Shown here piece by piece: positions 11,333 through 17,707 of a DNA stretch of 22,285 nt. The translations under genes were made by a program, and so were the position numbers. Every line of letters begins with the position of its first letter. Positions within the stretch are counted from its first letter, which is position 1. The DNA is from a virus: positions 1 to 22,285 of the IMG/VR virus record IMGVR_UViG_3300032323_003594; one strand, written 5' to 3'. The notes below the pieces were generated by a model. That model worked only from the letters and a program-made list of their open reading frames with translations, did not search any database and was not told the origin of the DNA.

Positions 11333-11728
11333 ATGAAGACTATTCTGACAGCAGCTATGCTTCTACTATTCACCACCGGTTGCACGGTTCATTCCCAAAC
11401 CACAATGCAAACACGGAATGAAAAACAATATGTAATGATCCAATCTGGGGAGGCATCGTGGTATTCCACCAGATGCAACGGCGGCACCCGAACCGCGAGT
11501 GGCAAACCCCTCCAAAATCACGCTTCCACAGCAGCTCACAAAACCCTTCCACTTGGAACTCGTGTCAAAGTTACACACATCAAAAGTGGTAAAAGTGAAA
11601 TTGTTACGATAACAGATCGCGGACCTCACACGAAGGGGCGGGTTATAGATGTAACAGTTGGGGTTGCTGAACGATTAGGGTTTAAATCAAACGGTATCGC
11701 AAAAGTTAAGCTCGCAGTATTAAAATAA
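11333..11728 (+). CDS. RlpA-like double-psi beta-barrel lipoprotein
   Basis: 131 residues. A lipoprotein signal (MKTILTAAMLLLFTTGC, lipobox Cys17) precedes an RlpA domain: GEASWYS at 39-45, TASGKPL at 54-60, LPLGTRVKV at 72-80, and TDRGPH (D95) with RVIDVT (D106), the residues that form the active groove of RlpA transglycosylases. Bacterial RlpA cleaves peptidoglycan strands lacking stem peptides at the septum. Here it would be anchored in the outer membrane facing the periplasm. It may assist lysis or remodel the wall during infection. It could have been taken from a host. It is followed 3 nt later by thyX. Confidence 0.85.
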   Translation: MKTILTAAMLLLFTTGCTVHSQTTMQTRNEKQYVMIQSGEASWYSTRCNGGTRTASGKPLQNHASTAAHKTLPLGTRVKVTHIKSGKSEIVTITDRGPHTKGRVIDVTVGVAERLGFKSNGIAKVKLAVLK

Positions 11729-11731
11729 ATT

Positions 11732-12496
11732 ATGATTGAAACAAAATTAGTAGATAGTATGGGATCGGATCTCTCTGTTGTAAACGCAGCAAGAGTATCA
11801 TTTGATAAAGCATCAGACTGGGAATATGAGTATGTTGAAGATGTTGATCTAGATTTCAGAACCATAACAACTACAAAAGTGCCTAAAAAATTAAAAGCGG
11901 GTGATGAAAAGCTAATTGCATTTCTTGCTAGAGAGAATCATTGGACACCATTCGGTCACGCTTCTATTTCTGTTCATGTAAAGGCTCCTATATTTGTAGC
12001 TCGACAACTTGGCAAGCATCAAGTCGGTCTTGTATGGAATGAAGTGTCTCGTCGTTATGTTGATTCACCGCCAGAGTTTTATTATCCAGAAAATTGGAGA
12101 GCTAGAAATAAAGATAAGAAACAAGGATCACACGAAGATCAATTTGTAGAAAACATCGAATGTGAAAATCTAATTTGCAGAGACTTTAATGGTAATCTTT
12201 TCCCTGCTGAGAATATTTCAACTCGTAACCTAGTTGAAAGAACAGTCGGAGGTTGTATTGATACATATCGTCTATTACTAGATGCTGGTGTGTGTCCTGA
12301 ACAAGCTAGAATGATTTTGCCTCAAAATATGATGACAGAATGGTACTGGAGTGGTTCTCTAATTGCATTTGCTAGAGTTTGTAATCTACGACTCAAGAAA
12401 GATACTCAAAAGGAGACACGCTTTGTAGCAGAGCAGATTGACGAGATTGCATCTAAGCTGTTCCCTGTTAGTTGGAAACATTTGAAGAAAGTGTAA
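11732..12496 (+). CDS. thyX: Flavin-dependent thymidylate synthase
   Basis: 254 residues. It makes dTMP from dUMP using methylene-tetrahydrofolate and FAD/NADPH, feeding phage DNA synthesis. The ThyX signature region is K95-H96-Q97, eight residues, S106, with NEVSRRYV at 103-110. The first part departs from the classic R-H-R, while the NExSxR part is intact. FGHASISVHVKAPIFVARQL before it and the C-terminal LRLKKDTQKETRFVAEQI (dUMP/FAD site) match the family. Length is normal. The ATG is 3 nt after the RlpA stop, so it is co-transcribed, with no clear ribosome site. It is convergent with the spanin genes, with no spacer. Confidence 0.93.
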   Translation: MIETKLVDSMGSDLSVVNAARVSFDKASDWEYEYVEDVDLDFRTITTTKVPKKLKAGDEKLIAFLARENHWTPFGHASISVHVKAPIFVARQLGKHQVGLVWNEVSRRYVDSPPEFYYPENWRARNKDKKQGSHEDQFVENIECENLICRDFNGNLFPAENISTRNLVERTVGGCIDTYRLLLDAGVCPEQARMILPQNMMTEWYWSGSLIAFARVCNLRLKKDTQKETRFVAEQIDEIASKLFPVSWKHLKKV

Positions 12497-12736
12497 TTAC
12501 TTATAGTATAATTCACGCTCAAGTAGACGGAATCTCTTATCTGAATGCCAAACTTCATTGGTCTCAGGTGTGTAGATTCCGTCTTTTGTTTGAACAGATT
12601 TACCTTCTTCCAGATAGAGAATAGAAGGTTGATATATGTTCAATACTTCGTTTTTCTTCCAAGAGTTCTGCTCGCAGGAGGTCAGCCCTGTCATTGCTGC
12701 TATTAGTACCAGCAGCGCGTAATTTTTCAATTTCAT
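12497..12736 (-). CDS. Putative outer-membrane spanin (Rz1-like lipoprotein)
   Basis: 79 residues with a signal peptide and lipobox (AAMTGLTSC, Cys21), leaving a mature lipoprotein of 59 residues. It starts inside the gene at 12600-12860 in another frame, the arrangement typical of Rz/Rz1. Spanin pairs bridge inner and outer membrane and fuse them in the last step of Gram-negative lysis. The mature part is not proline-rich as in lambda Rz1, so the call rests on lipobox, size and overlap. Confidence 0.7.
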   Translation of the reverse strand: MKLKNYALLVLIAAMTGLTSCEQNSWKKNEVLNIYQPSILYLEEGKSVQTKDGIYTPETNEVWHSDKRFRLLERELYYK

Positions 12737-12860
12737 TGATTAATTCTTTTTGTCTTATTCTAGATTTTTGCATTATGTCATAATAAAACGCCTTACTCTT
12801 TAACTCCAAGAAAGCAGTTAAAGCTAGTAAGGCGCTTTTAATTAGACCTATAATGTCCAT
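12600..12860 (-). CDS. Putative inner-membrane spanin (Rz-like)
   Basis: 86 residues. A short hydrophobic N-terminal helix (IIGLIKSALLALTAFLEL, about 3-20) could anchor it in the inner membrane. A charged helical, coiled-coil-like region follows (about 28-80, with many Glu, Lys and Arg), expected to cross the periplasm. The distal half of the gene encodes the lipoprotein start in another frame. The ATG shares one base with the stop of the upstream gene (TAATG), preceded by an AAAGG ribosome site. It lies with the endolysin and holin genes. The family is not recognisable by sequence; context carries the call. Confidence 0.65.
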   Translation of the reverse strand: MDIIGLIKSALLALTAFLELKSKAFYYDIMQKSRIRQKELINEIEKLRAAGTNSSNDRADLLRAELLEEKRSIEHISTFYSLSGRR

Positions 12861-13048
12861 TACTTACCTTTATCTTTTGCCTTGCCAATGTTGATTGCAA
12901 GGAAATCAATAACGGCATATACCTTAGCCCATACAGAACCTGCTTTGGGAGTTGGGGTAACAGCAGCAACAGCGGATGCTAAAGCGATGACCGCTGTAAC
13001 AACACCGAAGTATTGATTGCTTTGGATTAATTGAATTAGTGTTTCCAT
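12860..13048 (-). CDS. Small membrane protein, possible holin-like component
   Basis: 62 residues with an Ala/Val-rich hydrophobic segment (about 14-30) and a second weaker one (about 42-56, AVIDFLAINIG) before a basic tail KAKDKGK. The PTPKAGSVWAKVYAVIDFLAINIGKAKDK region resembles small phage membrane proteins seen near lysis genes. With a two-helix layout and a position before the spanins, a holin or antiholin role is plausible. Start chosen at 13048, 8 nt after a TTAAATA element. Confidence 0.6.
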   Translation of the reverse strand: METLIQLIQSNQYFGVVTAVIALASAVAAVTPTPKAGSVWAKVYAVIDFLAINIGKAKDKGK

Positions 13049-13056
13049 AACATATA

Positions 13057-13063
13057 TATTTAA
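13057..13063 (-). promoter_or_regulatory. TTAAATA late-promoter-like element
   Basis: On the minus strand TTAAATA, then 8 nt, then the ATG at 13048. Back-to-back with the element at 13071. Confidence 0.55.
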
Positions 13064-13070
13064 CCCGTGA

Positions 13071-13077
13071 TTAAATA
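13071..13077 (+). promoter_or_regulatory. TTAAATA late-promoter-like element
   Basis: TTAAATA then 5 nt then ATG (13083) of the endolysin gene. Confidence 0.65.
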
Positions 13078-13082
13078 AAAGT

Positions 13083-13844
13083 ATGGAATTTCCAGAAAAG
13101 AAAAGCTTGGTGAGATTAGTTCAAAGACATTTAAATCTTAAAGATGATGGTGTCGATGGTCCAAATACATGGAATGCAATTTTGAAAAAGTTAAACTTGT
13201 CTGTTGAGGAGCCTGTGAATAAACAAGAAACTCCAGCGATTGGGTTATCCGAAAAAGCATATAACTTAATTTTGAAACATGAAGTTGGAGGCGGATCTTC
13301 TTATTACAATAAAGCTTTGAAAAATCCAACATATCCCGGTGGCGCATCTGGTGTCACAATAGGTATCGGATATGATTTGGGATACAATACAAAATCACAA
13401 TTTGCTTCTGATTGGAAGCACCTATTGTCGCCAACAGTGTTTAGCAGACTTGAATCTTGCGTTGGAATCAAAGGGGAATACGCAAAGCAATTGGTTAGAA
13501 ATGTCAGAGACATTGAAGTTTCGTGGGATGCTGCATCTGATGTGTTTAAGAAAAGCACATTACCAAGATTCATATCTGAAACCTTGAAAGCATTTCCCGG
13601 AGCTGATAAACTTCACCCCGACGCATTTGGCGCATTGGTATCCATTGTTTTCAATAGAGGAGCTTCTGTTACAGGCAACAGCAGACGAGAGATGTTGAAT
13701 ATAAGAAATCTAATATCCAGTAAGAATTACAATGCTATTGCAAATGAAATAAGAAGCATGAAGCGTTTGTGGGTTGGTAAAGGGCTGGATGGTTTATTAA
13801 AAAGACGCGACGAAGAAGCGCAGATGGTTGACTCTTGTGGATGA
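13083..13844 (+). CDS. Endolysin: peptidoglycan-binding domain plus lysozyme-like hydrolase
   Basis: 253 residues. Residues about 7-38 (LVRLVQRHLNLKDDGVDGPN) form a PG_binding_1-type wall-binding module. After a linker rich in Glu and Pro comes a muramidase-like domain: E67 in ILKHEVGG is the likely catalytic acid, followed by GGASGVTIGIGYDLGY (86-101) as in phage GH24-like/pesticin-like lysozymes, and a C-terminal LDGLLKRRDEEAQMV helix typical of the family. There is no signal peptide, so access to the wall depends on a holin (candidates at 14395 and 12860). It degrades peptidoglycan at the end of infection. Start fixed by the TTAAATA spacing. Confidence 0.85.
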   Translation: MEFPEKKSLVRLVQRHLNLKDDGVDGPNTWNAILKKLNLSVEEPVNKQETPAIGLSEKAYNLILKHEVGGGSSYYNKALKNPTYPGGASGVTIGIGYDLGYNTKSQFASDWKHLLSPTVFSRLESCVGIKGEYAKQLVRNVRDIEVSWDAASDVFKKSTLPRFISETLKAFPGADKLHPDAFGALVSIVFNRGASVTGNSRREMLNIRNLISSKNYNAIANEIRSMKRLWVGKGLDGLLKRRDEEAQMVDSCG

Positions 13845-13848
13845 TCTA

Positions 13849-13855
13849 TTAAATA
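13849..13855 (+). promoter_or_regulatory. TTAAATA late-promoter-like element
   Basis: TTAAATA then 8 nt then ATG at 13864. It starts 5 nt after the endolysin stop. Confidence 0.5.
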
Positions 13856-13863
13856 TTTCTGCT

Positions 13864-14061
13864 ATGATTAAACGTATTAATGACAATACCGTTAAGCTTT
13901 GCTGCAACGGAAAAGGATGCCCCACAGTAACAGATCTAGGAAACGGATTGGTTGAAATTATCGATGATGATGGAAACAAGATCACCGTGAAAAGAGAAGA
14001 AGCTGCTCTCATTTCAGATGGTGTGAGAACCCTGACTGAAGATAAGTTGATTCTTGGATGA
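13864..14061 (+). CDS. Hypothetical phage protein, 65 aa
   Basis: A small acidic-to-neutral protein with a beta-hairpin look (LGNGLVEIIDDDGNKITVKREEAALI) and a Cys-Cys/Cys pair early on (KLCCNGKGCP). I do not recognise a function. ATG at 13864 is preferred over the upstream in-frame start because of the TTAAATA element 8 nt before it. It overlaps the next gene by 4 nt (ATGA), so it is probably coupled with the membrane protein that follows. Confidence 0.7.
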   Translation: MIKRINDNTVKLCCNGKGCPTVTDLGNGLVEIIDDDGNKITVKREEAALISDGVRTLTEDKLILG

Positions 14062-14327
14062 ATTTAGTATATGACACTGTGGTAACTTTAGGGATATGCT
14101 TCATATTAAAATATGGGGCTATCCTCAATTTTATTAGAAATCCTTTAAAGCGTATAAAATTCTTCAATGAATTGTTTTCATGCGCATTATGCATGGGATT
14201 TTGGATAGGATTGATATACAGTGGCTTATCGCAATATCATATCACATTTTCATTCTATACAGCTGCTACATGTTGGGTGGCTGATTATGGCATACAAATT
14301 ATTCAAAAACATCTATATCCAGATTGA
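14058..14327 (+). CDS. Small membrane protein, DUF1360-like
   Basis: 89 residues with about three hydrophobic segments (5-22, 44-58, 63-80). The central FFNELFSCALCMGFWIGL block (C42-x-x-C45) resembles the DUF1360 family of phage and bacterial small membrane proteins, function unknown. It lies in the lysis region between endolysin and holin, so a part in membrane events of lysis is possible but unproven. Translationally coupled to the 65-aa gene upstream. Confidence 0.7.
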   Translation: MNLVYDTVVTLGICFILKYGAILNFIRNPLKRIKFFNELFSCALCMGFWIGLIYSGLSQYHITFSFYTAATCWVADYGIQIIQKHLYPD

Positions 14328-14394
14328 TTTTTTAAATAATTTTATTAAATAATGTTTTTTATTTTATGTTATCTTAACATTAAATAATACTATA
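14328..14394 (+). promoter_or_regulatory. AT-rich leader with three TTAAATA elements before the holin gene
   Basis: TTAAATA occurs near 14333, 14345 and at 14380-14386; the last lies 8 nt before ATG 14395. TATAAT also touches the start codon (14391-14396). Extra copies could tune holin timing, which sets lysis time. Confidence 0.5.
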
Positions 14395-14712
14395 ATGGAA
14401 CCGGATAAAACTTTAATTAAAGACTTCTTGGAGGGGGGTTGGATCATCATGATGATCGGGGGATCTGCAATGTTAGCTAGGCTTCTTGCGTCCAATACCG
14501 CAATAACAATCATTGAGCATTTCAAGAAGATCATAAGCGCAGCTATCGCTTCAGGTATAGCTTGGTTTATATTAAAGGATGTTCAGGGATGGGATCTTTA
14601 CAAAGCAATTGCGTATGGCGTTGTTGGCGTTATATCCCCCGAGATTATCGACGGTATCATAAAGCTTGGCAAGAAGTTTGCCAAGAATCCAGAAAAAATA
14701 ATTAAAAGATAA
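14395..14712 (+). CDS. Putative holin (LydA-like)
   Basis: 105 residues with three hydrophobic segments (about 14-31, 46-61, 68-84) and a basic C-terminal tail (KKFAKNPEKIIKR). The GGSAMLARLL, SAAIASGIAWFIL and AIAYGVVGVISPEIIDGII pattern resembles the LydA-type phage holins. It would open the inner membrane to release the endolysin made from 13083. It ends 2 nt from the convergent effector gene. A second candidate (12860-13048) might be an antiholin or alternative holin. Confidence 0.72.
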   Translation: MEPDKTLIKDFLEGGWIIMMIGGSAMLARLLASNTAITIIEHFKKIISAAIASGIAWFILKDVQGWDLYKAIAYGVVGVISPEIIDGIIKLGKKFAKNPEKIIKR

Positions 14713-14714
14713 TA

Positions 14715-15575
14715 TCAGTCTTCTCCATAGTAATCAACAGCATCCTGCACAGTCTCTAGTATTGAGCTTTCTTCGGATGATTCTAATCTTGAATATATCA
14801 CATCAGGGGATTCGTGTCGTTTGATTCTAAACATACCTACAATTTTTGGATTTCCTGAAAATCCTATTGTCTTTTTAATTCTACCGCTATCTAATTCCAA
14901 TCCAGAAACTGATTTTTTAGATTTTTTAGATTTAAATCTTAGATTACTAACAGAATCGAAAAATTCCCTGAACCAAGATTCGGTATCGTTTTTTCCATAG
15001 TGTTCTAGAAAACGACGCACCATTTCGGGATCTGCGTTTTTATTTTTGTCTACACCTCTGAATAATACGATGGGAGCGTTTTCTATTAACCGAATTTGGA
15101 ATTGTTTTCTTTGATGCTCGTTGAATGTGAATCTTTTCTTTATATTCTTTAAAAATTCAACCAATACAAGCCCAAGAGCTTTTGAATTTTGAAAACCACC
15201 ATTAACAAAATCTGTAAGCTCCGACGCGATTTTATCAGGGTCAACAGAAGGGATCGCGTCTACGAGACTGTCTTCATCCATGAAAATTTGATTATATCCT
15301 CTGGACTCCACCACAACAAGACCGAAGTTGTTCAACTTGATGATATTCCAGTCTATAACAGTCATTGCGAGTTCTCTTAAATCTCTCCCAACATATACCC
15401 CACTGTATGATCTTTTGGATTGTGCTATATCTGAAGAAACATCTTCAAAATTTGATAATTTATTAGGAATCAATCCTTGTGATAATATACTTTTTAGATT
15501 GTTTCCGTCTGTTATATGGTAAACTAATTCTCTAGTTTTCGCAGCCTCTTCAAAATATTGTAAGAATGTTATCAC
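14715..15575 (-). CDS. Putative capsid-targeted ADP-ribosyltransferase-like effector
   Basis: 286 residues. The N-terminus (MITFLQYFEEAAKT) fits the capsid-targeting pattern, with a possible cut after FEE. It is followed at once by ELVYHITDGNNLKSILSQGL (16-35), which resembles the first strand and helix of ART-fold enzymes such as DarT and KptA (YHxT...NLxxILxxGL), and by SGVYVGRDLRELA (58-70), like the second ART motif (Y/YLT). A later Glu for the third motif is not certain. ARTs move ADP-ribose from NAD to protein or nucleic acid; T4 Alt is a packaged ART that modifies host RNA polymerase. GTG start, 6 nt after TTAAATA. The ART call is tentative. Confidence 0.5.
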   Translation of the reverse strand: MITFLQYFEEAAKTRELVYHITDGNNLKSILSQGLIPNKLSNFEDVSSDIAQSKRSYSGVYVGRDLRELAMTVIDWNIIKLNNFGLVVVESRGYNQIFMDEDSLVDAIPSVDPDKIASELTDFVNGGFQNSKALGLVLVEFLKNIKKRFTFNEHQRKQFQIRLIENAPIVLFRGVDKNKNADPEMVRRFLEHYGKNDTESWFREFFDSVSNLRFKSKKSKKSVSGLELDSGRIKKTIGFSGNPKIVGMFRIKRHESPDVIYSRLESSEESSILETVQDAVDYYGED

Positions 15576-15581
15576 TTTATA

Positions 15582-15588
15582 TATTTAA
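15582..15588 (-). promoter_or_regulatory. TTAAATA late-promoter-like element
   Basis: On the minus strand TTAAATA, 6 nt, then GTG at 15575. It overlaps the stop codon of the upstream gene (15585). Confidence 0.55.
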
Positions 15589-15815
15589 TTTTCTATCTCG
15601 GCAAGTCGATCATAATAATCCAACATTTCATCAATGTGATGAGACGCGATACGACGAGCGGTTGCTTTATCCGTGGTGTGTTCCATTTCAACCTTGGTTC
15701 CTTTATCAAGCGCTTTCTTGATATCGGATTTTGAAACATTGTGTTTTTTCATTAACTGTTCAACGCTTATCTCAGGTTTCAATCCTTCAAAAAAATAATT
15801 ATAAAATGGCTTCAT
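15585..15815 (-). CDS. Capsid-targeted small protein, DUF5661-like
   Basis: 76 residues. It opens with MKPFYNYFFEGLKPE, where FFE-G is a good prohead-protease-type cleavage site. The remainder (EQLMKKHNVSKSDIKKALDKG and VEMEHTTDKATARRIASHHIDEMLDYYDRL) matches the DUF5661 pattern: a helical domain with the EHT motif (45-47) and a His/Asp/Tyr-rich helix, found in many phages and of unknown function. The EHT and HHIDEM histidines could bind metal. It is flanked by other proteins of the same N-terminal type. Confidence 0.75.
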   Translation of the reverse strand: MKPFYNYFFEGLKPEISVEQLMKKHNVSKSDIKKALDKGTKVEMEHTTDKATARRIASHHIDEMLDYYDRLAEIEN

Positions 15816-15821
15816 TTTTAT

Positions 15822-15828
15822 TATTTAA
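15822..15828 (-). promoter_or_regulatory. TTAAATA late-promoter-like element
   Basis: On the minus strand TTAAATA, 6 nt, then ATG at 15815. Confidence 0.6.
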
Positions 15829-15844
15829 CAATATCACCAAGGTG

Positions 15845-17116
15845 TTATTTATACATGAGTTCTATGATTTTCTGTCTGTGATATCTCGGTAGCTTTAGAA
15901 AGTCCTCCACACCAGTCGCCCATAGTTCAAGATCATTGCTCATACCGTAGCTATCAGACCATTTCACAAGATCTTTTGCCACATCTCTAATATATTGCTT
16001 GCTCTTGCCGGAGAAGTTTTTGTAACTGTCGGCTTCTTCTCTCTTTGTCATTTTTAACACATGATGAATCAGATTCAATAATAACGCAACGGCATCGGGG
16101 GATGCAAATACATCAAACACCAAATCGTATCTCTTTCGGTATGATTCTATTTTTTCGCCATTAGCCTGATACCTATCTCTATCCCCCATATGTGCAACAT
16201 CATACAAACTCATTTCAGGATGTTCCTCGATATCCCATTTGATATCGCTATTATCATAACTGATTTTTTTATCGACATGTGGCAACAGAAGAGGAGCATA
16301 ATGAACAGCTACTTTGTTAATGAATTTCTTGTATTTATACATTTCATTTTTCAAAGATGAATCTATGATGACGCTTCCCTCAGTGATGATCTCTTCCAAT
16401 GTTTTCACCAAATAAGATTCTCTTTCAGCGTATTGCTTTTCTGAACTCTCTCTCCAATATCCATCTGGGTCAAAATCGGGATCTGGGTAACTCATGGTGT
16501 ATAGGGAATGATACACATTAGAAATATATCGCCAGATGTTATCTACAATGTATGTGAATGTATCATCTACTAGTTTGTGACTATACCCATCTCGATATAT
16601 AAAAGGATAATCCGCATTTAAATAATCATATGCATCTGAAGGGGTTGTGTAAGACTCAATCGAATAATCCCGTATCAAATCGTAATACTCTTTAACTGCC
16701 TTTTTAAATGCTTTGGAGTTATTAAACATCCAAAGGTGCGCCCATTCGTGAACGATGATTTTGATTAGATAATCAGCGTTTTTGATCATGTCAGTACCGA
16801 TCACCATATATTTTCCTTTTTGAGATGCGAATCCCCCAACTCCACCTCCTGTGTTTTGATTTACACGTTGAGATAAATCGCGTATCACTATATTGGAATG
16901 CATGGAAGAAAACCCCATCTTGGCTATGCTATTTCTAGCTTCTTTACACGCTTCCTGCAAACTGTTTTTATATGAGTCTATCTGATCCGCGTTTGTTTGA
17001 GCTAGTTGTTTGTCTATGAAAATGGAAAACATGGGAACATCCATTAAATGAATGTGGTCTTTCCTATCTCTGAACCTAGATTCGTTGAGACGGTAGAATT
17101 GTTTAAATGACAGCAT
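15845..17116 (-). CDS. Putative capsid-targeted HExxH metallopeptidase
   Basis: 423 residues from ATG 17116, which is preferred over the upstream ATG at 17149 because TTAAATA lies 5 nt before it and because it exposes the N-terminus MLSFKQFYRLNESRF, with LNE-S as a likely cleavage site. The body has IIVHEWAHLWMF (H123-E124-x-x-H127), a zinc metallopeptidase helix; I could not identify the third ligand with certainty. The rest is Tyr- and Asp-rich without membrane segments. A packaged peptidase could act inside the host after injection or during head maturation. Substrate unknown. Confidence 0.72.
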   Translation of the reverse strand: MLSFKQFYRLNESRFRDRKDHIHLMDVPMFSIFIDKQLAQTNADQIDSYKNSLQEACKEARNSIAKMGFSSMHSNIVIRDLSQRVNQNTGGGVGGFASQKGKYMVIGTDMIKNADYLIKIIVHEWAHLWMFNNSKAFKKAVKEYYDLIRDYSIESYTTPSDAYDYLNADYPFIYRDGYSHKLVDDTFTYIVDNIWRYISNVYHSLYTMSYPDPDFDPDGYWRESSEKQYAERESYLVKTLEEIITEGSVIIDSSLKNEMYKYKKFINKVAVHYAPLLLPHVDKKISYDNSDIKWDIEEHPEMSLYDVAHMGDRDRYQANGEKIESYRKRYDLVFDVFASPDAVALLLNLIHHVLKMTKREEADSYKNFSGKSKQYIRDVAKDLVKWSDSYGMSNDLELWATGVEDFLKLPRYHRQKIIELMYK

Positions 17117-17121
17117 ATTTG

Positions 17122-17128
17122 TATTTAA
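17122..17128 (-). promoter_or_regulatory. TTAAATA late-promoter-like element
   Basis: On the minus strand TTAAATA, 5 nt, then ATG at 17116. It decides the start of the metallopeptidase gene. Confidence 0.65.
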
Positions 17129-17142
17129 TTTATAAGGTCCAC

Positions 17143-17667
17143 TCACCATTTTCTACTCAATATAAATTGGCTTTCACCTTCACCCATATCCTTAAACAGA
17201 TCATCCAACTCGAAGTTTTGAATCATCGGAACCAATCTCTTCTTATAAAGCTTTGTTCTATTCGCTCCCTTGGATGTGAATGTCAGTAATCGGATTTCGT
17301 TGTTATCATCAAACTCTATGAATTGATTTATGATTTCAATCACGGTGGCCAACACTCTAAACGCATCACCGCCCTTTGTCAATTCAATATCCAGCTTTGT
17401 TTCTCCTCTGATTCCCTTTCCTGATTCGACGCCGAACGCTATTTCCCAAACGCTATCGTCGTATCTACTTTGTCTGGCATACCAGAGATAAGGCACACCA
17501 GCATCTGTTTTGAATCTTATAATTTGAACAGGATTTAATACTTCATCCATGTAAGTTTCTCCGGTTTCATCATCTTTTTTTTCGATAGTTTCTGTGGAAA
17601 AATCCCCTTTGTACCAATATGGATTGTCTAAACTTTCATTAATAAAATATGATTTAAATGATTGCAT
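17143..17667 (-). CDS. Putative capsid-targeted protein, unknown function, 174 aa
   Basis: It begins MQSFKSYFINESLDNPYW, where INE-S is a likely prohead-protease site. The rest is an alpha/beta domain with VWEIAFGVESG near the middle and IRLLTFTSKGANRTKLYKKRLVPMI near the end; that F(T/S)xKxxxRxKLYxRL pattern recurs, from memory, in phage proteins of unknown role. No catalytic motif is evident. It shares a 40-bp divergent spacer with the large gene at 17708, with opposed TTAAATA elements. Confidence 0.68.
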   Translation of the reverse strand: MQSFKSYFINESLDNPYWYKGDFSTETIEKKDDETGETYMDEVLNPVQIIRFKTDAGVPYLWYARQSRYDDSVWEIAFGVESGKGIRGETKLDIELTKGGDAFRVLATVIEIINQFIEFDDNNEIRLLTFTSKGANRTKLYKKRLVPMIQNFELDDLFKDMGEGESQFILSRKW

Positions 17668-17672
17668 ACCGG

Positions 17673-17679
17673 TATTTAA
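17673..17679 (-). promoter_or_regulatory. TTAAATA late-promoter-like element
   Basis: On the minus strand TTAAATA, 5 nt (CCGGT), then ATG at 17667. Divergent partner of the element at 17696. Confidence 0.65.
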
Positions 17680-17695
17680 TTATATCAAGTGATTG

Positions 17696-17702
17696 TTAAA
17701 TA
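17696..17702 (+). promoter_or_regulatory. TTAAATA late-promoter-like element
   Basis: TTAAATA then CCGAT then ATG at 17708. The upstream in-frame TTG at 17693 would place this element inside the coding sequence, so ATG is preferred. Confidence 0.65.
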
Positions 17703-17707
17703 CCGAT

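Noticed and set aside
12497-12860. Frameshifted single gene instead of two
   Set aside because: Each frame has its own meaningful features (lipobox; membrane anchor with coiled coil), as expected for spanins.
17117-17149. Longer start of the metallopeptidase gene
   Set aside because: It would bury the TTAAATA element and hide the capsid-targeting N-terminus behind 11 residues.
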